Shown in pieces: positions 17,320 to 25,643 of a DNA stretch of 64,000 nt. Each line of letters starts with the position of its first letter. Position 1 is the stretch's first letter. Both the position numbers and the translations under genes were made by a program. The DNA comes from Acidimicrobiales bacterium. Its GTDB lineage: Bacteria > Actinomycetota > Acidimicrobiia > Acidimicrobiales > Aldehydirespiratoraceae. The DNA is taken from contig JAWKIR010000002.1 of assembly GCA_041394245.1 (NCBI GenBank), positions 1,426,001 through 1,490,000 on the forward strand, in the 5' to 3' direction. The notes below the pieces were generated by a model. That model was not told the origin of the DNA. It ran no database searches and worked only from the letters and a program-made list of their open reading frames with translations.

Positions 17320-18105
17320 ATGGCGCTGCTGGACGACCGGGTGTGTGTGGTGGTGGGCGTCGGCCCGGGCATGGGTCGAGATGCCGCCCTTCGATGCGCC
17401 GCCGAAGGTGCCGATGTCGTCCTCGCGGCGCGCTCGGCCGAGCGACTCGAGATGGTGGCGGCCGAGGTCCGCGCCCAGGGCCGCCGCGCCCTGTGCGTCC
17501 CGACGGACGCGACCGACGATGCCTCCGTCGCCGCGCTGGTCGAGGCCACCGTCACCGAGTTCGGTCGGCTCGACGTGCTGGTCAACAATGCGTTCCGCCA
17601 GCCACCGTTCGAGACGCTCGAAGAGGTCTCGATGGAGACCTGGAACGACAGCCTCGACATCAACTGCACTGCCGCCTTGCGCACCAGCAAGGCGGTACTC
17701 CCCACGATGCGGGCCCAGGGGAAGGGATCGATCGTCAACGTCGCGACGATGTCGATCCGCAACAATCGACCGAACTTCGGGGCCTATGCCGCGGCGAAGT
17801 CCGCCCTCACGTCGCTCACCCGCACCCTCGCCAACGAGGTCGGCCCGGACGGCATCCGGGTCAATGCCGTCTGCCCCGGCTTCATCCTCGGCGACTCGGT
17901 GCGCACCTATCTCGCGTCGACGGCCGCACAGAACGGCATCACCTACCAAGAGCAGTACGACCGGATCACCGAGCAGATCCCCCTCCGGTTCATTCCCGAC
18001 TCGGCTCAGATCTGCGGAACCATCGTCTTCTACGCGTCGGACCTCTCGATCGCCTGCACGGGGACCAGCCTCGACGTCAACGGCGGCCAGTGGATGACCT
18101 GGTGA
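17320..18105 (+). CDS. SDR family oxidoreductase
   Basis: The 261-residue protein is a classical short-chain dehydrogenase: cofactor loop VGVGPGMGRDAALRCA, NNAF for the usual NNAG, and YAAAK as the catalytic Tyr/Lys pair. The position 13 residues before that Tyr, normally Ser, is Thr (NVATMS). It begins 11 bases after the MFS stop with GGGGGAGA as ribosome binding site, so it belongs to the DegT-MFS-SDR operon. Confidence 0.9.
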   Translation: MALLDDRVCVVVGVGPGMGRDAALRCAAEGADVVLAARSAERLEMVAAEVRAQGRRALCVPTDATDDASVAALVEATVTEFGRLDVLVNNAFRQPPFETLEEVSMETWNDSLDINCTAALRTSKAVLPTMRAQGKGSIVNVATMSIRNNRPNFGAYAAAKSALTSLTRTLANEVGPDGIRVNAVCPGFILGDSVRTYLASTAAQNGITYQEQYDRITEQIPLRFIPDSAQICGTIVFYASDLSIACTGTSLDVNGGQWMTW

Positions 18106-18118
18106 TCCGAGGTCGCCG

Positions 18119-18505
18119 CTAGGGGTGCGTCGGTCGGGCCTGTTCGAGGCGAAGCTCGACACCGCAGGTCGCACCGAGCTCGGTCAACGGCGCCCGCACC
18201 GAGGTTTCGGCATCCCACACCCACGCCTCGACCTCGTCGAGCCACTCCTCGAAGGCGAGCGCCTCGTTGATCCGCTTGCGCACGAAACGAGCGGCGTCGA
18301 CGGTCGTCACCGCCGCGTCGATGACGCGTTCGCTCGCGTCACGGTCGGGAGCGGCGGCCACCTCCGGCGCGAGCGCAAGGGCCGACTCCACGCCGGCCGC
18401 GGCCAGCGCCTCGAGCTTTTGCGCCTCGGCCCGCTCGGAGTTCTTGCGCTCACGACGTCGAGCCTTCTTGCGCTCTTCCTTGGACTTGCCCATGGGCTCG
18501 GTCAT
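18119..18505 (-). CDS. Small basic/helical protein of unknown function
   Basis: The 128-residue protein starts with a very basic segment (GKSKEERKKARRRERKN) followed by an Ala-rich predicted helix and an acidic/aromatic C-terminal half (FEEWLDEVEAWVWD). No domain recognised; the basic head suggests nucleic-acid or ribosome contact, which is only a guess. ATG lies 6 bases after TAGCGT. It is convergent with the SDR gene. Confidence 0.65.
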   Translation of the reverse strand: MTEPMGKSKEERKKARRRERKNSERAEAQKLEALAAAGVESALALAPEVAAAPDRDASERVIDAAVTTVDAARFVRKRINEALAFEEWLDEVEAWVWDAETSVRAPLTELGATCGVELRLEQARPTHP

Positions 18506-18517
18506 CCGCGCACGCTA
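18506..18517 (-). promoter_or_regulatory. Leaderless -10 element
   Basis: TAGCGT (18517-18512, minus strand) with 6 bases to the ATG at 18505, identical in hexamer and spacing to the element before the renalase-like gene. Confidence 0.5.
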
Positions 18518-18580
18518 CCGAAATCGGCGCCGCGATCGATGCGAACGCCAGCGGCGACCCTCGAGTGACGACGCCATTGC

Positions 18581-18592
18581 TACGTTGTGCGT
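18581..18592 (+). promoter_or_regulatory. Leaderless -10 element of the PP2C phosphatase gene
   Basis: TACGTT (18581-18586) is followed by 6 bases and GTG at 18593. A second GTG directly after the hexamer (18587) is in frame but too close to be transcribed from this promoter, so spacing decides the start. Confidence 0.55.
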
Positions 18593-20698
18593 GTGGCAGC
18601 ACTCGACGACGCGGATCGGCTCGCGGCGCTCCAGGACAGCGGCCTCCTCGGTGGTGACCCGCTTCCCGGTCTCGACGGCGTGCTTCGCATCGCTCGCCAT
18701 GTCATGGGCACATCGACGGTCATGTTCACCGCAGTCGACGTCGACCGCCAGGTGTTCGTCGACCACATCGGTCTGAACGAGGCCTGGGCGAGCGCCGGCC
18801 AGACCCCGCTGTCGCACTCGTACTGTCGCCTGGTCGTCACGGGAGACGCGCCGTTGGTCGTACGCGACGCTCCGAACGACGAACGGGTGCGGAACAACCC
18901 GGCGACCGCCGAGGCGAGCATCGGCGCCTACCTCGGCGTGCCCGTGCGATCCGTCGACGGCCACATCCTCGGTTCGCTGTGTGCGCTCGACGGCTCCCCC
19001 CGCGCCTGGACGAACGACCAGATCCGCGTCCTGACGGATCTCGCCGGTGCCATCGAGGTCGAACTCACTCTGCGCGACACCACCAGGGAGCTGGCCGACC
19101 GACTGACATCGGAGTCGCTCGAACGGGGGTTCGAGGAGTCGATGACCGCCCTCGCGGCGGCGACGTCGCGATCATGGACCGTCGACGCGGTGGTGCGCTC
19201 CATCGTCGAGAACGCGAAGGCGGCCACCGGCGCCGCGGTGGTCACCGTTGCCCTCCACGAGGACGACACCCTTCGCATCTTCGATGCCCGGGAGCCTGGC
19301 ACGAGCGGCGAGGACGGATGGCACACGACCGACATCGACACCCCGTCGCCCATGACCGACGCGGCACGCAACGGGCGGACACTGATCCTCCCGGACCCAC
19401 CGGCGATGGCCGAGTGGCCCGAGTTCGCCGACACGATGGCGGACCTCGACCTGCAGTCCTACATCGCGATGCCGGTGGGCACGACCGACAGCGGAGCGAG
19501 GGCGGTCATCGGCGTCGGCTGGACGAGCCCGATGAAGAGCCGCGACATGCCGCGCCCGGTCGCCCGTCTCGCCACACTGGCTCGACACGGGCTCGATCGG
19601 GCCCACAGCCACGAGACGGCGCGGGTCCATGCCGAACTCCTCGAGACCCTCGTCCTACCCGAGACACTCCCGTCGGTTCCTGATCTCGACATCGCGGGGG
19701 TCTATCTTCCGCCCTCGGCCGGCCAGCGGGTCGGCGGCGACCTCTACGACGCCGTGACCCGCGACGACGGGCGCATCGCGTTGATCGTCGCCGATGCGGC
19801 CGGCCACGACGTCGTCGGCTCGCTCGTCACCAGCCGGGTGCGCAACGCCTTCACGATGTTGTCCCTCGACCTTCGCAGCCCCGCCCACACGATGCGCGCC
19901 ATCAATCGCTACCTGATGCGCTCGACCATCACGACACACATCACCGCCGTCGTGGCGCTCGTCGATCTCGAAACCGGCACCGTGACCATCGCGAACGCCG
20001 GCCACCTCCAACCCCGGCTGCGCCGCGCCGACGGGCGGGTCGATCGCGTCGGTCCGGCCGGAGAACCACTGCTCGGCCTCCAGACATTCGACTATCACGA
20101 AGCCGAGGTGCCCTTCGACGAGGGCGACAGACTACTCCTGTTCACCGACGGCCTGATCGAGTGGCGGGACCGACCGCTGACGGCGAGCGAGCAGGCGCTC
20201 GACGACATGCTCGGCGCCCTCGGCACGGAAGGATCAGCCGCCGCCGTGGATCGCCTCTCGTCGGCGCTGCCCTCACGGGACGACGATCTGGCGCTGATGC
20301 TGCTCACGCGGCGCGCTCCGGCACGCGACCACGGGCTCGAGTTGGAGTGGCCGGCCGCCGAGATCTCGCTCGGCAACGCCCGGTCTCGATTGTCGCGATG
20401 GCTGGACGGTCATCCGCGGCTCGACGACATCGTGTTGATCGCGACCGAGCTCCTCACCAACGCCCGCACGGCCAGCGACCGGCCCGACCGACCGGTGACG
20501 CTCCGCGCCTCCCGAGACGACCACTCGGTGTGCCTACGCGTCACGAACCACGGTCCGGCACTCCCGACGGGGACACCGCCGATGCCCGACGCAGCGAACA
20601 TCCGCGGACGAGGCCTCGCAATCGTCGCCGCGGTCGCAGACCTGCGCATCGAGAACGTCGACGGCCAGGTGACGGTCGAGGCCCGTCTGTCCGACTAG
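18593..20698 (+). CDS. GAF-GAF-PP2C (SpoIIE/RsbU-type) phosphatase with C-terminal HATPase domain
   Basis: The 701-residue cytoplasmic regulator has two GAF sensor domains (about 10-160 and 180-330), a PP2C-type phosphatase (about 345-560, with VGGDLYDAV near 380 and FTDGLIEWRD) and an RsbW-like ATPase domain (about 580-700, with ATELLTNART as N box and RGRGLAIVAAVAD as G box). Such proteins dephosphorylate STAS antagonists and so release a sigma factor; the HATPase may rephosphorylate them. The STAS gene at 23352 and sigma/anti-sigma pair at 23662-24826 are the obvious partners. It overlaps the convergent flavodoxin-like gene at the shared CTAG. Confidence 0.9.
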   Translation: MAALDDADRLAALQDSGLLGGDPLPGLDGVLRIARHVMGTSTVMFTAVDVDRQVFVDHIGLNEAWASAGQTPLSHSYCRLVVTGDAPLVVRDAPNDERVRNNPATAEASIGAYLGVPVRSVDGHILGSLCALDGSPRAWTNDQIRVLTDLAGAIEVELTLRDTTRELADRLTSESLERGFEESMTALAAATSRSWTVDAVVRSIVENAKAATGAAVVTVALHEDDTLRIFDAREPGTSGEDGWHTTDIDTPSPMTDAARNGRTLILPDPPAMAEWPEFADTMADLDLQSYIAMPVGTTDSGARAVIGVGWTSPMKSRDMPRPVARLATLARHGLDRAHSHETARVHAELLETLVLPETLPSVPDLDIAGVYLPPSAGQRVGGDLYDAVTRDDGRIALIVADAAGHDVVGSLVTSRVRNAFTMLSLDLRSPAHTMRAINRYLMRSTITTHITAVVALVDLETGTVTIANAGHLQPRLRRADGRVDRVGPAGEPLLGLQTFDYHEAEVPFDEGDRLLLFTDGLIEWRDRPLTASEQALDDMLGALGTEGSAAAVDRLSSALPSRDDDLALMLLTRRAPARDHGLELEWPAAEISLGNARSRLSRWLDGHPRLDDIVLIATELLTNARTASDRPDRPVTLRASRDDHSVCLRVTNHGPALPTGTPPMPDAANIRGRGLAIVAAVADLRIENVDGQVTVEARLSD

Positions 20699-21423
20699 GA
20701 GCGGTACTCGGGATTCTGGTCGGCCGCATTCGTGACGTGTGACCACTCCCCCACCGTGTTTCCCTCGGTCGGGAATCCTCCGCGGTCTCGCAGCATGCGG
20801 GCCGTGTGCATGAGGTTCCACGCCATGACCGTGCAGTTCTTGTTGGTGAACTCGCTGTCGTACCCGGCCGGTGTCGTCTGTCCGTCGATCTCGTCGCCGT
20901 AGCTGGGTCCGGGACCGATAGATCCGAGCCAGCCACAGTCCGCACCAGGAGGAATGACGTAGCCGATGTGTTGCAGGGCGTAGAGCACATCGCGGGCGAC
21001 GGCCTTCACACCGTCCTCGTTGCCGGTCACGACACAGCCGGCCGTCTTGCCGTAGTACACGTACTGGCCCCGATCGTTGGTCTCGGCACTGTTCGCATAC
21101 ATCCGCTCGATCGCGAGCGTCGCCACACTCGACTTCGCTCCCAGCCAGATCGGCGAGCCGACCACCAGAATGTCGGCCGCCTCGATGCGGTCCTGGATCA
21201 TCGGCCAGTCGTCGACCGGCGCGCTGTGTTCGGTCATGTCCTTGTCCATGCCGAAGGGGATCCGGTGGTCGAGTGCGTGCACCACCTCGACCGCGACCCC
21301 CTCGGCTTCCATGATCCCGGCCGCCCGCTGCACCAGTCGCATGGTGTGCGACTCGCTCGGGTCGCGTTTCAGCGAGCAGTTGAGGAAGAGGGCGGAGAGG
21401 TCGGAGAATCCCACGTCGGTCAT
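20695..21423 (-). CDS. Flavodoxin-family NAD(P)H-dependent oxidoreductase
   Basis: The 242-residue protein has a flavodoxin-like fold with FMN: LFLNCSLKRDPSESHTMRLVQRA near the N-terminus (phosphate loop), VVGSPIWLGAKSSVATLAIERM for the isoalloxazine loop, and GCVVTGNEDGVKAVARDVLYALQHIGY. It resembles NADPH-dependent FMN reductases and quinone reductases. I start at ATG 21423, because a SigF-type promoter (GGTTTG-N15-GGGTAT) ends 9 bases before it; the frame stays open to 21456 but would include that promoter. This links it to the stress sigma factor 3 kb away. Confidence 0.85.
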   Translation of the reverse strand: MTDVGFSDLSALFLNCSLKRDPSESHTMRLVQRAAGIMEAEGVAVEVVHALDHRIPFGMDKDMTEHSAPVDDWPMIQDRIEAADILVVGSPIWLGAKSSVATLAIERMYANSAETNDRGQYVYYGKTAGCVVTGNEDGVKAVARDVLYALQHIGYVIPPGADCGWLGSIGPGPSYGDEIDGQTTPAGYDSEFTNKNCTVMAWNLMHTARMLRDRGGFPTEGNTVGEWSHVTNAADQNPEYRS

Positions 21424-21432
21424 GGCCGGGCG

Positions 21433-21458
21433 ATACCCACCGACCGGCACCGGCAAAC
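21433..21458 (-). promoter_or_regulatory. SigF/SigB-type promoter of the flavodoxin-like gene
   Basis: On the minus strand GTTTG (21458-21454), 15 bases, GGGTAT (21438-21433), then 9 bases to the ATG. This matches the mycobacterial SigF consensus GGTTTC-N15/16-GGGTA. The very short leader implies near-leaderless translation. Confidence 0.7.
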
Positions 21459-21464
21459 CTGCGG

Positions 21465-21510
21465 TTGCGTCAGGCCGCGATTGCGTCAGGCCACTATCGC
21501 GTCAGGAAGG
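21465..21510. repeat. 16-bp tandem repeat at the antiporter 3' end
   Basis: TTGCGTCAGGCCGCGA, TTGCGTCAGGCCACTA and a partial TCGCGTCAGG follow each other with a 16-base period. The third copy contains the antiporter stop codon (TCA at 21502), so the array looks like a duplication of the gene's tail, possibly by replication slippage. Confidence 0.6.
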
Positions 21511-23235
21511 CGCGCGGATGACGATCGCTCGTTCGTTCTCCCCGAGCGCCACCGATCGGCCTGCGAAGTGGACCCGGCCCGCGGCATCGATCACACACAC
21601 GAGCTCGGAGTCGTCCTCACCCTCGTCGAGCGGGCCGTCGACGACGACGAGCGAAGCGCCCTGGGCGTAGAGCTCGCTGAGGCGTTCGGCATTGAGATGC
21701 TCGGGCAGGACGAGCCGCGGGTTCACAGTCTGCGTGGTCCCGGGTTCGGAGAGCGTTTCGAGCGCAGCGAGTCCGAAGACGTTGGCCGACCCGATCTCCT
21801 CGGCCAGGCGTTTCGCGCTGAACGCGTCGAGGTGGTCGGTTCCGGAGAGGACCACTCCCGTGCCGACCCCGATCGCAGCGATCGCTTCGTCGAATGCGTG
21901 ACCGTCGAGCCTGCCCTGGAACGCGAGCAGACCGAGAGCAGCCGCCCGGTCGGCCTCCTCCTCGTCGAGTCCGAGCAACAGCGTCACCACACCGGCTTCG
22001 GTGAGTCGCTCGGCCAGCTCGATCGCGAACGGACTGCCGCCCACGATCGCCACACCGGAAGGTTCGGGCTTGGCGACCCTCAGTCGACGAGCGACCCCGC
22101 GGGCGAGCACGCTCGTCACGACGACGGTGGTCACGACCACCGTGAACACCGTGGGCACGAGGGGTCCGGGATCGATGCCCTCGTGGTCGAGTTCGATCGC
22201 GAAGAGCGACGCGACGGCCGCGGCGACCACACCGCGGGGCGCCATCACCATCAGGAAGCCCCGATCGGCTCGCCCCAATTGTGTGCCGATGGTAGAAGCC
22301 ACGACGGCCAGGGGGCGGGCGAGAACCATCAGGACAGCGGCGAGCAGGACCGAGGGAATCAGCCCATCGACCACCACGTCGAGGTCGACTCGCGCGCCGA
22401 GCACGATGAACAGCACACCCAACACCGTGGTGCCGAGGTTCTCGTTGAATTCGGTGATGCGCGCCGCCGGAATGAACTGCTGGTTGGCGAAGGCCATTCC
22501 CAGCAACGTGACGGCCAACAAGCCTGCCTCCGGACGCAGCAGGTTCGCCGTAGCGAACGCGCCGAGCACCGCGGCCAGGGTGAGGGGCACGTGGAGACGG
22601 TCGGCGACGAGGCGACTCCGGAGCGCACCGACCAGCACCAGGGCGACGATCGCACCGACCACCGCACCGGCCCCGAAGGTGCTGAGGAGACGCAGGAGGA
22701 TCCGGCCGACCGATCGCTCCTCGACGATCGCGTCGAGCACGCCGATCGCCAGCGAGGCACCGATGGGGTCGATCAGGATGCCTTCCCACTTCAGGACCGA
22801 TCCGGCAGGCTCGCGGGGACGAACGACGCGCAGCAGCGGAGCGATCACGGTGGGGCCCGAGACCGTGAGGATGGCGGCCATGAGCACCGCGATGTCGGTG
22901 TCGACATCGAAGAGCAGCAGCGTGAAGACGGTTCCCACCGCCCACGAGACGGCAACCCCGATCGTGACCAGGCGGAGTACCGGTTGACGCGCCGTCCCGA
23001 GGGACTTCCAGTGCAACCCCGTCCCACCCTCGAAGAGGAGAATCGCGACTCCGAACGACACTCCGGTGAACAGCAGCTCACCGAAGATCTCGTCCGGGTC
23101 CATCACTGTTCCCAGGCCCATGCCGGCGACCAGGAGGAACAGCACCGACGGAACCCGGAGTCGGGCACCGAGCATCTGGCATCCGATCGCTGCGCCGGCG
23201 ATGACGGCAACGGCGGTCTGTGGATCGGTGATCAT
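21502..23235 (-). CDS. Cation:proton antiporter (CPA1/NhaP-like) with cytosolic tail
   Basis: The 577-residue membrane protein has about 12 hydrophobic segments in the first 390 residues, with SGPTVIAPLLR and EGILIDPIGA corresponding to the discontinuous helices and ion-binding acidic residue of CPA1 antiporters. A cytosolic region from about 410 shows a Rossmann-like start (VAIVGGSPFAIELAERL), consistent with an RCK/TrkA-N-like nucleotide-binding regulatory domain, and a further C-terminal beta domain. The expected role is Na+ or K+/H+ exchange for pH or osmotic control. It lies between the stress phosphatase and the sigma locus, but I see no SigF-type promoter before it. Confidence 0.88.
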   Translation of the reverse strand: MITDPQTAVAVIAGAAIGCQMLGARLRVPSVLFLLVAGMGLGTVMDPDEIFGELLFTGVSFGVAILLFEGGTGLHWKSLGTARQPVLRLVTIGVAVSWAVGTVFTLLLFDVDTDIAVLMAAILTVSGPTVIAPLLRVVRPREPAGSVLKWEGILIDPIGASLAIGVLDAIVEERSVGRILLRLLSTFGAGAVVGAIVALVLVGALRSRLVADRLHVPLTLAAVLGAFATANLLRPEAGLLAVTLLGMAFANQQFIPAARITEFNENLGTTVLGVLFIVLGARVDLDVVVDGLIPSVLLAAVLMVLARPLAVVASTIGTQLGRADRGFLMVMAPRGVVAAAVASLFAIELDHEGIDPGPLVPTVFTVVVTTVVVTSVLARGVARRLRVAKPEPSGVAIVGGSPFAIELAERLTEAGVVTLLLGLDEEEADRAAALGLLAFQGRLDGHAFDEAIAAIGVGTGVVLSGTDHLDAFSAKRLAEEIGSANVFGLAALETLSEPGTTQTVNPRLVLPEHLNAERLSELYAQGASLVVVDGPLDEGEDDSELVCVIDAAGRVHFAGRSVALGENERAIVIRAPS

Positions 23236-23351
23236 CGAACGCCACCCCTCATCGCCTCGACGGCGAGCCGTCGACGCGCCTGCCGCGAGCGCGGCGCACC
23301 CGATGAACGGATAGATTTCGCCCGAGCGTCGCGGAGCCCGGAGGACACATC

Positions 23352-23654
23352 GTGGAGATTCAGCCGATCGTGCAGGACGACGGCACCCGTGTCGCGGTGC
23401 ACGGCGAAGCCGACGCCGACAATTGCCACGAACTCGGGGCCGCGCTCCTCGACGAGTCGTTGATCGGCCCCGTCCGTCTCGACCTGGCCGGGCTGTCGTT
23501 CCTCGACTCCTCGGCGGTCAGCGAGCTGCTCGGCATCCAGCAGGAGTTGGCGACACGCGGCATCGAACTGTCGATCGTCGAGACCTCGCCGGCCGTGCAC
23601 CGCGTCCTCGAGATCACGGGCCTTCTCGACGTTTTCGGCATCGACGCGAGCTGA
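23352..23654 (+). CDS. STAS-domain anti-sigma factor antagonist
   Basis: The 100-residue protein is a single STAS domain like SpoIIAA/RsbV. The conserved phosphorylation site is within LAGLSFLDSSAVSELLGIQQEL, where the first Ser of DSSAV is the expected target of the anti-sigma kinase. When unphosphorylated it should bind the anti-sigma factor and free the sigma factor encoded on the opposite strand next door. GTG at 23352 follows GGAGGACA; TAGATT about 40 bases upstream is a likely -10. It is convergent with the sigma gene (7 bases between stops). Confidence 0.92.
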   Translation: MEIQPIVQDDGTRVAVHGEADADNCHELGAALLDESLIGPVRLDLAGLSFLDSSAVSELLGIQQELATRGIELSIVETSPAVHRVLEITGLLDVFGIDAS

Positions 23655-23661
23655 ACGCAAC

Positions 23662-24444
23662 TCAGCCCCGCCCGAGGCCCGTTGTGCCCGGCCCGATCTG
23701 CTCACGGAGCGTCTCGAGCGAGCGTCGGATCAGGCGGCTCACGTGCATCTGGCTCACGCCGACCCGTTCGGCGATCTCCGATTGCGTGAGCGATCCTGCG
23801 AAGCGCAGCTCGAGAATCTCGCGTTCACGCGGCGGAAGGGTCTCGAGCAGACCACTGATCGCCATCTTGGTGTCGAACCGATCCACGTCGACATCGGTCG
23901 TCGTGAGAGCGGGTGGTGTCGCGCGGGGCGCCTCGTCGGCCGATGATGCCGCACTGTCGATGCTCGACGCCCGATAGGACCGCTGCACGTCGAGGGCCTC
24001 GAGTACCGCGTCGGTGTCGAGTCCGGTCTCGGCGGCGATCTGATCCACGGTCGGTGACGCGCCGAGCCTGAGCGCCAGTTCGTCGACGACGGCGCGCACA
24101 TGGAGCGATCGCTCCTGCAGCGACCGCGGAACGTGCACGGACCACGTGGCGTCGCGAAAGTAGCGCTTGAGCTCCCCGTCGATGGTCCGACCGGCGAAGG
24201 TGGAGAACTGCACGCCGATCGACGGGTCGAACCGGTCGACTGCCTTGACGAGTGCGAGCATCGCCACCTGACGGAGATCAGCGCTTTCGGCGCCACGGTC
24301 TCGGTAGCGAGCGGCGAAGTACTCGGCCAGCGGCACGAACGACTCGACGATCGCGTTGCGATTCGTCTCGCTCGGATCGGCGGCGAACGCCTCGAAGAGC
24401 CGGTCGCGATCCGAGGCGTTCGCCCCGGGTCGCTCAGACGGCAT
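23662..24444 (-). CDS. SigF/SigB-type general stress RNA polymerase sigma factor
   Basis: The 260-residue protein has sigma-70 regions 2, 3 and 4 but no region 1.1, as in SigB/SigF/FliA. Region 2 is visible as ADLRQVAMLALVKAVDRFDP and STFAGRTIDGELKRYFRD (about 55-105), region 3 around 110-165, and region 4 as LPPREREILELRFAGSLTQS plus the helix-turn-helix SEIAERVGVSQMHVSRLI near the C-terminus. ATG at 24444 lies inside the end of the rsbW-like gene (11-base overlap), so the pair is translationally coupled. Putative target promoters of this factor occur nearby (21433, 25103, 25644, 25702, 29061, 29095). Confidence 0.93.
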   Translation of the reverse strand: MPSERPGANASDRDRLFEAFAADPSETNRNAIVESFVPLAEYFAARYRDRGAESADLRQVAMLALVKAVDRFDPSIGVQFSTFAGRTIDGELKRYFRDATWSVHVPRSLQERSLHVRAVVDELALRLGASPTVDQIAAETGLDTDAVLEALDVQRSYRASSIDSAASSADEAPRATPPALTTTDVDVDRFDTKMAISGLLETLPPREREILELRFAGSLTQSEIAERVGVSQMHVSRLIRRSLETLREQIGPGTTGLGRG

Positions 24445-24826
24445 CGACAGCGGCCTTGGCCTTCGACAGACGAATACGACGCCGTCCGCTCTCGGACTCG
24501 TCCAGCTGGAAGTCATCGACCGTCGCACCGAGGATCGCTTCGACGAGATCGTCGACACCGACCGGCGCGAGCGCCTCACCGGTGCGCACGCCGACGATCT
24601 CGACCACGCCGTCGGACGCGTCGAGCGTCAACGTGACCTCGCCGCCGACCTCGTCGTCGGCCAGAAGCCAGGTGAGCGCCTCGGTGACGGCGAGACGGAG
24701 ATCATCGAGCTCCTCGACGTCGAACCCGGCCGCTGCGCCGACCGCGGCGGCATTCAACCGACCGACGACGAGATACCCCGGGCGAGCGGGAAACCCGATC
24801 CTGAGTTGATCGATCTCATTGGGCAC
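24434..24826 (-). CDS. RsbW/UsfX-like anti-sigma factor with degenerate ATP site
   Basis: The 130-residue protein has the length and layout of RsbW-type HATPase anti-sigma factors: GRLNAAAVGAAAGFDVEELD followed by LRLAVTEALTWLL. In active kinases that last motif reads E-x-x-x-N; here the Asn position is Trp, and the later D-x-G-x-G box is not recognisable. Mycobacterial UsfX/RsbW proteins are similarly divergent. It should hold the overlapping sigma factor inactive until bound by a STAS protein. GTG start; two GACGCGTC palindromes lie about 20-40 bases upstream. Confidence 0.85.
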   Translation of the reverse strand: MPNEIDQLRIGFPARPGYLVVGRLNAAAVGAAAGFDVEELDDLRLAVTEALTWLLADDEVGGEVTLTLDASDGVVEIVGVRTGEALAPVGVDDLVEAILGATVDDFQLDESESGRRRIRLSKAKAAVDAV

Positions 24827-24844
24827 AGCGTGTCCTCTTCCTGT

Positions 24845-24867
24845 GACGCGTCTTGCTGTGACGCGTC
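24845..24867. promoter_or_regulatory. Paired GACGCGTC palindromes ahead of the anti-sigma/sigma operon
   Basis: CTGTGACGCGTC occurs twice 15 bases apart (24841 and 24856); each holds the 8-base palindrome GACGCGTC (24845-24852, 24860-24867). A possible -10 TAGGCT lies upstream on the minus strand (24888-24883), which would place the dyads at the start of the transcript, where a repressor would act. No regulator is identified. Confidence 0.45.
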
Positions 24868-24910
24868 GCCGGCACGAGGCGAAGCCTACGCGCCGGCGCG
24901 GTCCATGGGC

Positions 24911-25054
24911 TCACGTGAAGACACTCACACCGCCGGGACCCACGAGCAGGCCGACGATGATCAGCACGGCACCGTAGGTGAACTGCTTGCGCACGACGGC
25001 GACGATTCCGGAAACGACGAGGATGACGGCGAGGAGCCAGAGGAGAAACGACAT
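24911..25054 (-). CDS. 47-residue membrane protein with GPGGVS motif
   Basis: A tiny protein of two transmembrane segments (about 3-21 and 26-40) joined by RKQFTYG and ending in VGPGGVSVFT. Small membrane proteins ending in a GPGG-type motif are common in actinobacterial stress regulons; their function is unknown. It has its own SigF-type promoter ending about 48 bases before the ATG, and a leader that contains AGCAGGAA near the start. Confidence 0.75.
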   Translation of the reverse strand: MSFLLWLLAVILVVSGIVAVVRKQFTYGAVLIIVGLLVGPGGVSVFT

Positions 25055-25102
25055 GGGATATTCCTGCTTTCTTGTGGTTGGTTCTTTGTGATGCTGGAAG
25101 GG

Positions 25103-25128
25103 GTACCCGGAGCGCGGAGGTCCGAAAC
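25103..25128 (-). promoter_or_regulatory. SigF/SigB-type promoter of the small membrane protein gene
   Basis: Minus strand: GGGTTTC with GTTTC at 25128-25124, 15 bases, GGGTAC at 25108-25103. This is the best match to the mycobacterial SigF consensus in the window. Confidence 0.75.
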
Positions 25129-25133
25129 CCGGT

Positions 25134-25577
25134 TCAATCGGCCCGTGCTTCGGCCATGCCGGCCCGGTAGGCGGTGGCGAGCGCCTGCTTCTCGATGTCG
25201 TCGAGCGCCTTTCCCGCCAGCTGGAACACCTCTTGTTCCTCCTCCCGGAGGTGATGCAGGAGGCGGTGCTCGAGCTCACGGGCGGTCACCAGGAACTGGG
25301 GTGCCGACATGTCGTAGCCGTCGAGCTGCTCGATGAAGTCCTCGAGTTCCTTGTGCTCGGCAACACTGTGACGCGCCATCTCCTGCGTCAGATCGTCACC
25401 CATCAGCGGCACGTAGAACTGACGTTCCTCGTGCACCGCGTGAGCGGACAACTCGTCCTTGAGTTCCTCGAACGAGGCCTCCCGGGCCTCGCTCGCGCCG
25501 GTTGTGTCGAGGAGCTCCCCGATCAGCCGACGCTGCCGTTCGTGGTCCTCGCGAAGCGCTTCGAAGATCGTCATCAT
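25134..25577 (-). CDS. Hemerythrin-like (HHE) protein
   Basis: The 147-residue four-helix protein carries the His/Glu iron ligand pattern of HHE domains: LREDHERQRRLIGEL, ELSAHAVHEERQFYVPL, ARHSVAEHKELEDFIEQL and ELEHRLLHHLREEEQEVF. Such proteins bind O2, NO or diiron and respond to redox stress. ATG at 25577 follows AAAGGA at good spacing, and a SigF-type promoter lies 67 bases upstream. It shares this spacer with the divergent basic coiled-coil gene. Confidence 0.9.
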   Translation of the reverse strand: MMTIFEALREDHERQRRLIGELLDTTGASEAREASFEELKDELSAHAVHEERQFYVPLMGDDLTQEMARHSVAEHKELEDFIEQLDGYDMSAPQFLVTARELEHRLLHHLREEEQEVFQLAGKALDDIEKQALATAYRAGMAEARAD

Positions 25578-25643
25578 CTCGTGTCCTTTCAGGATTCCGA
25601 CGTCTCGCCGTGGGCCGACGTCGTGGGCGGTGAGGGAGCGGAC

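Noticed and set aside
20806..23463. Plus-strand frame of 885 codons rich in His, Arg and Asp.
   Set aside because: It is the antisense shadow of the flavodoxin-like and antiporter genes, which have clear family motifs.
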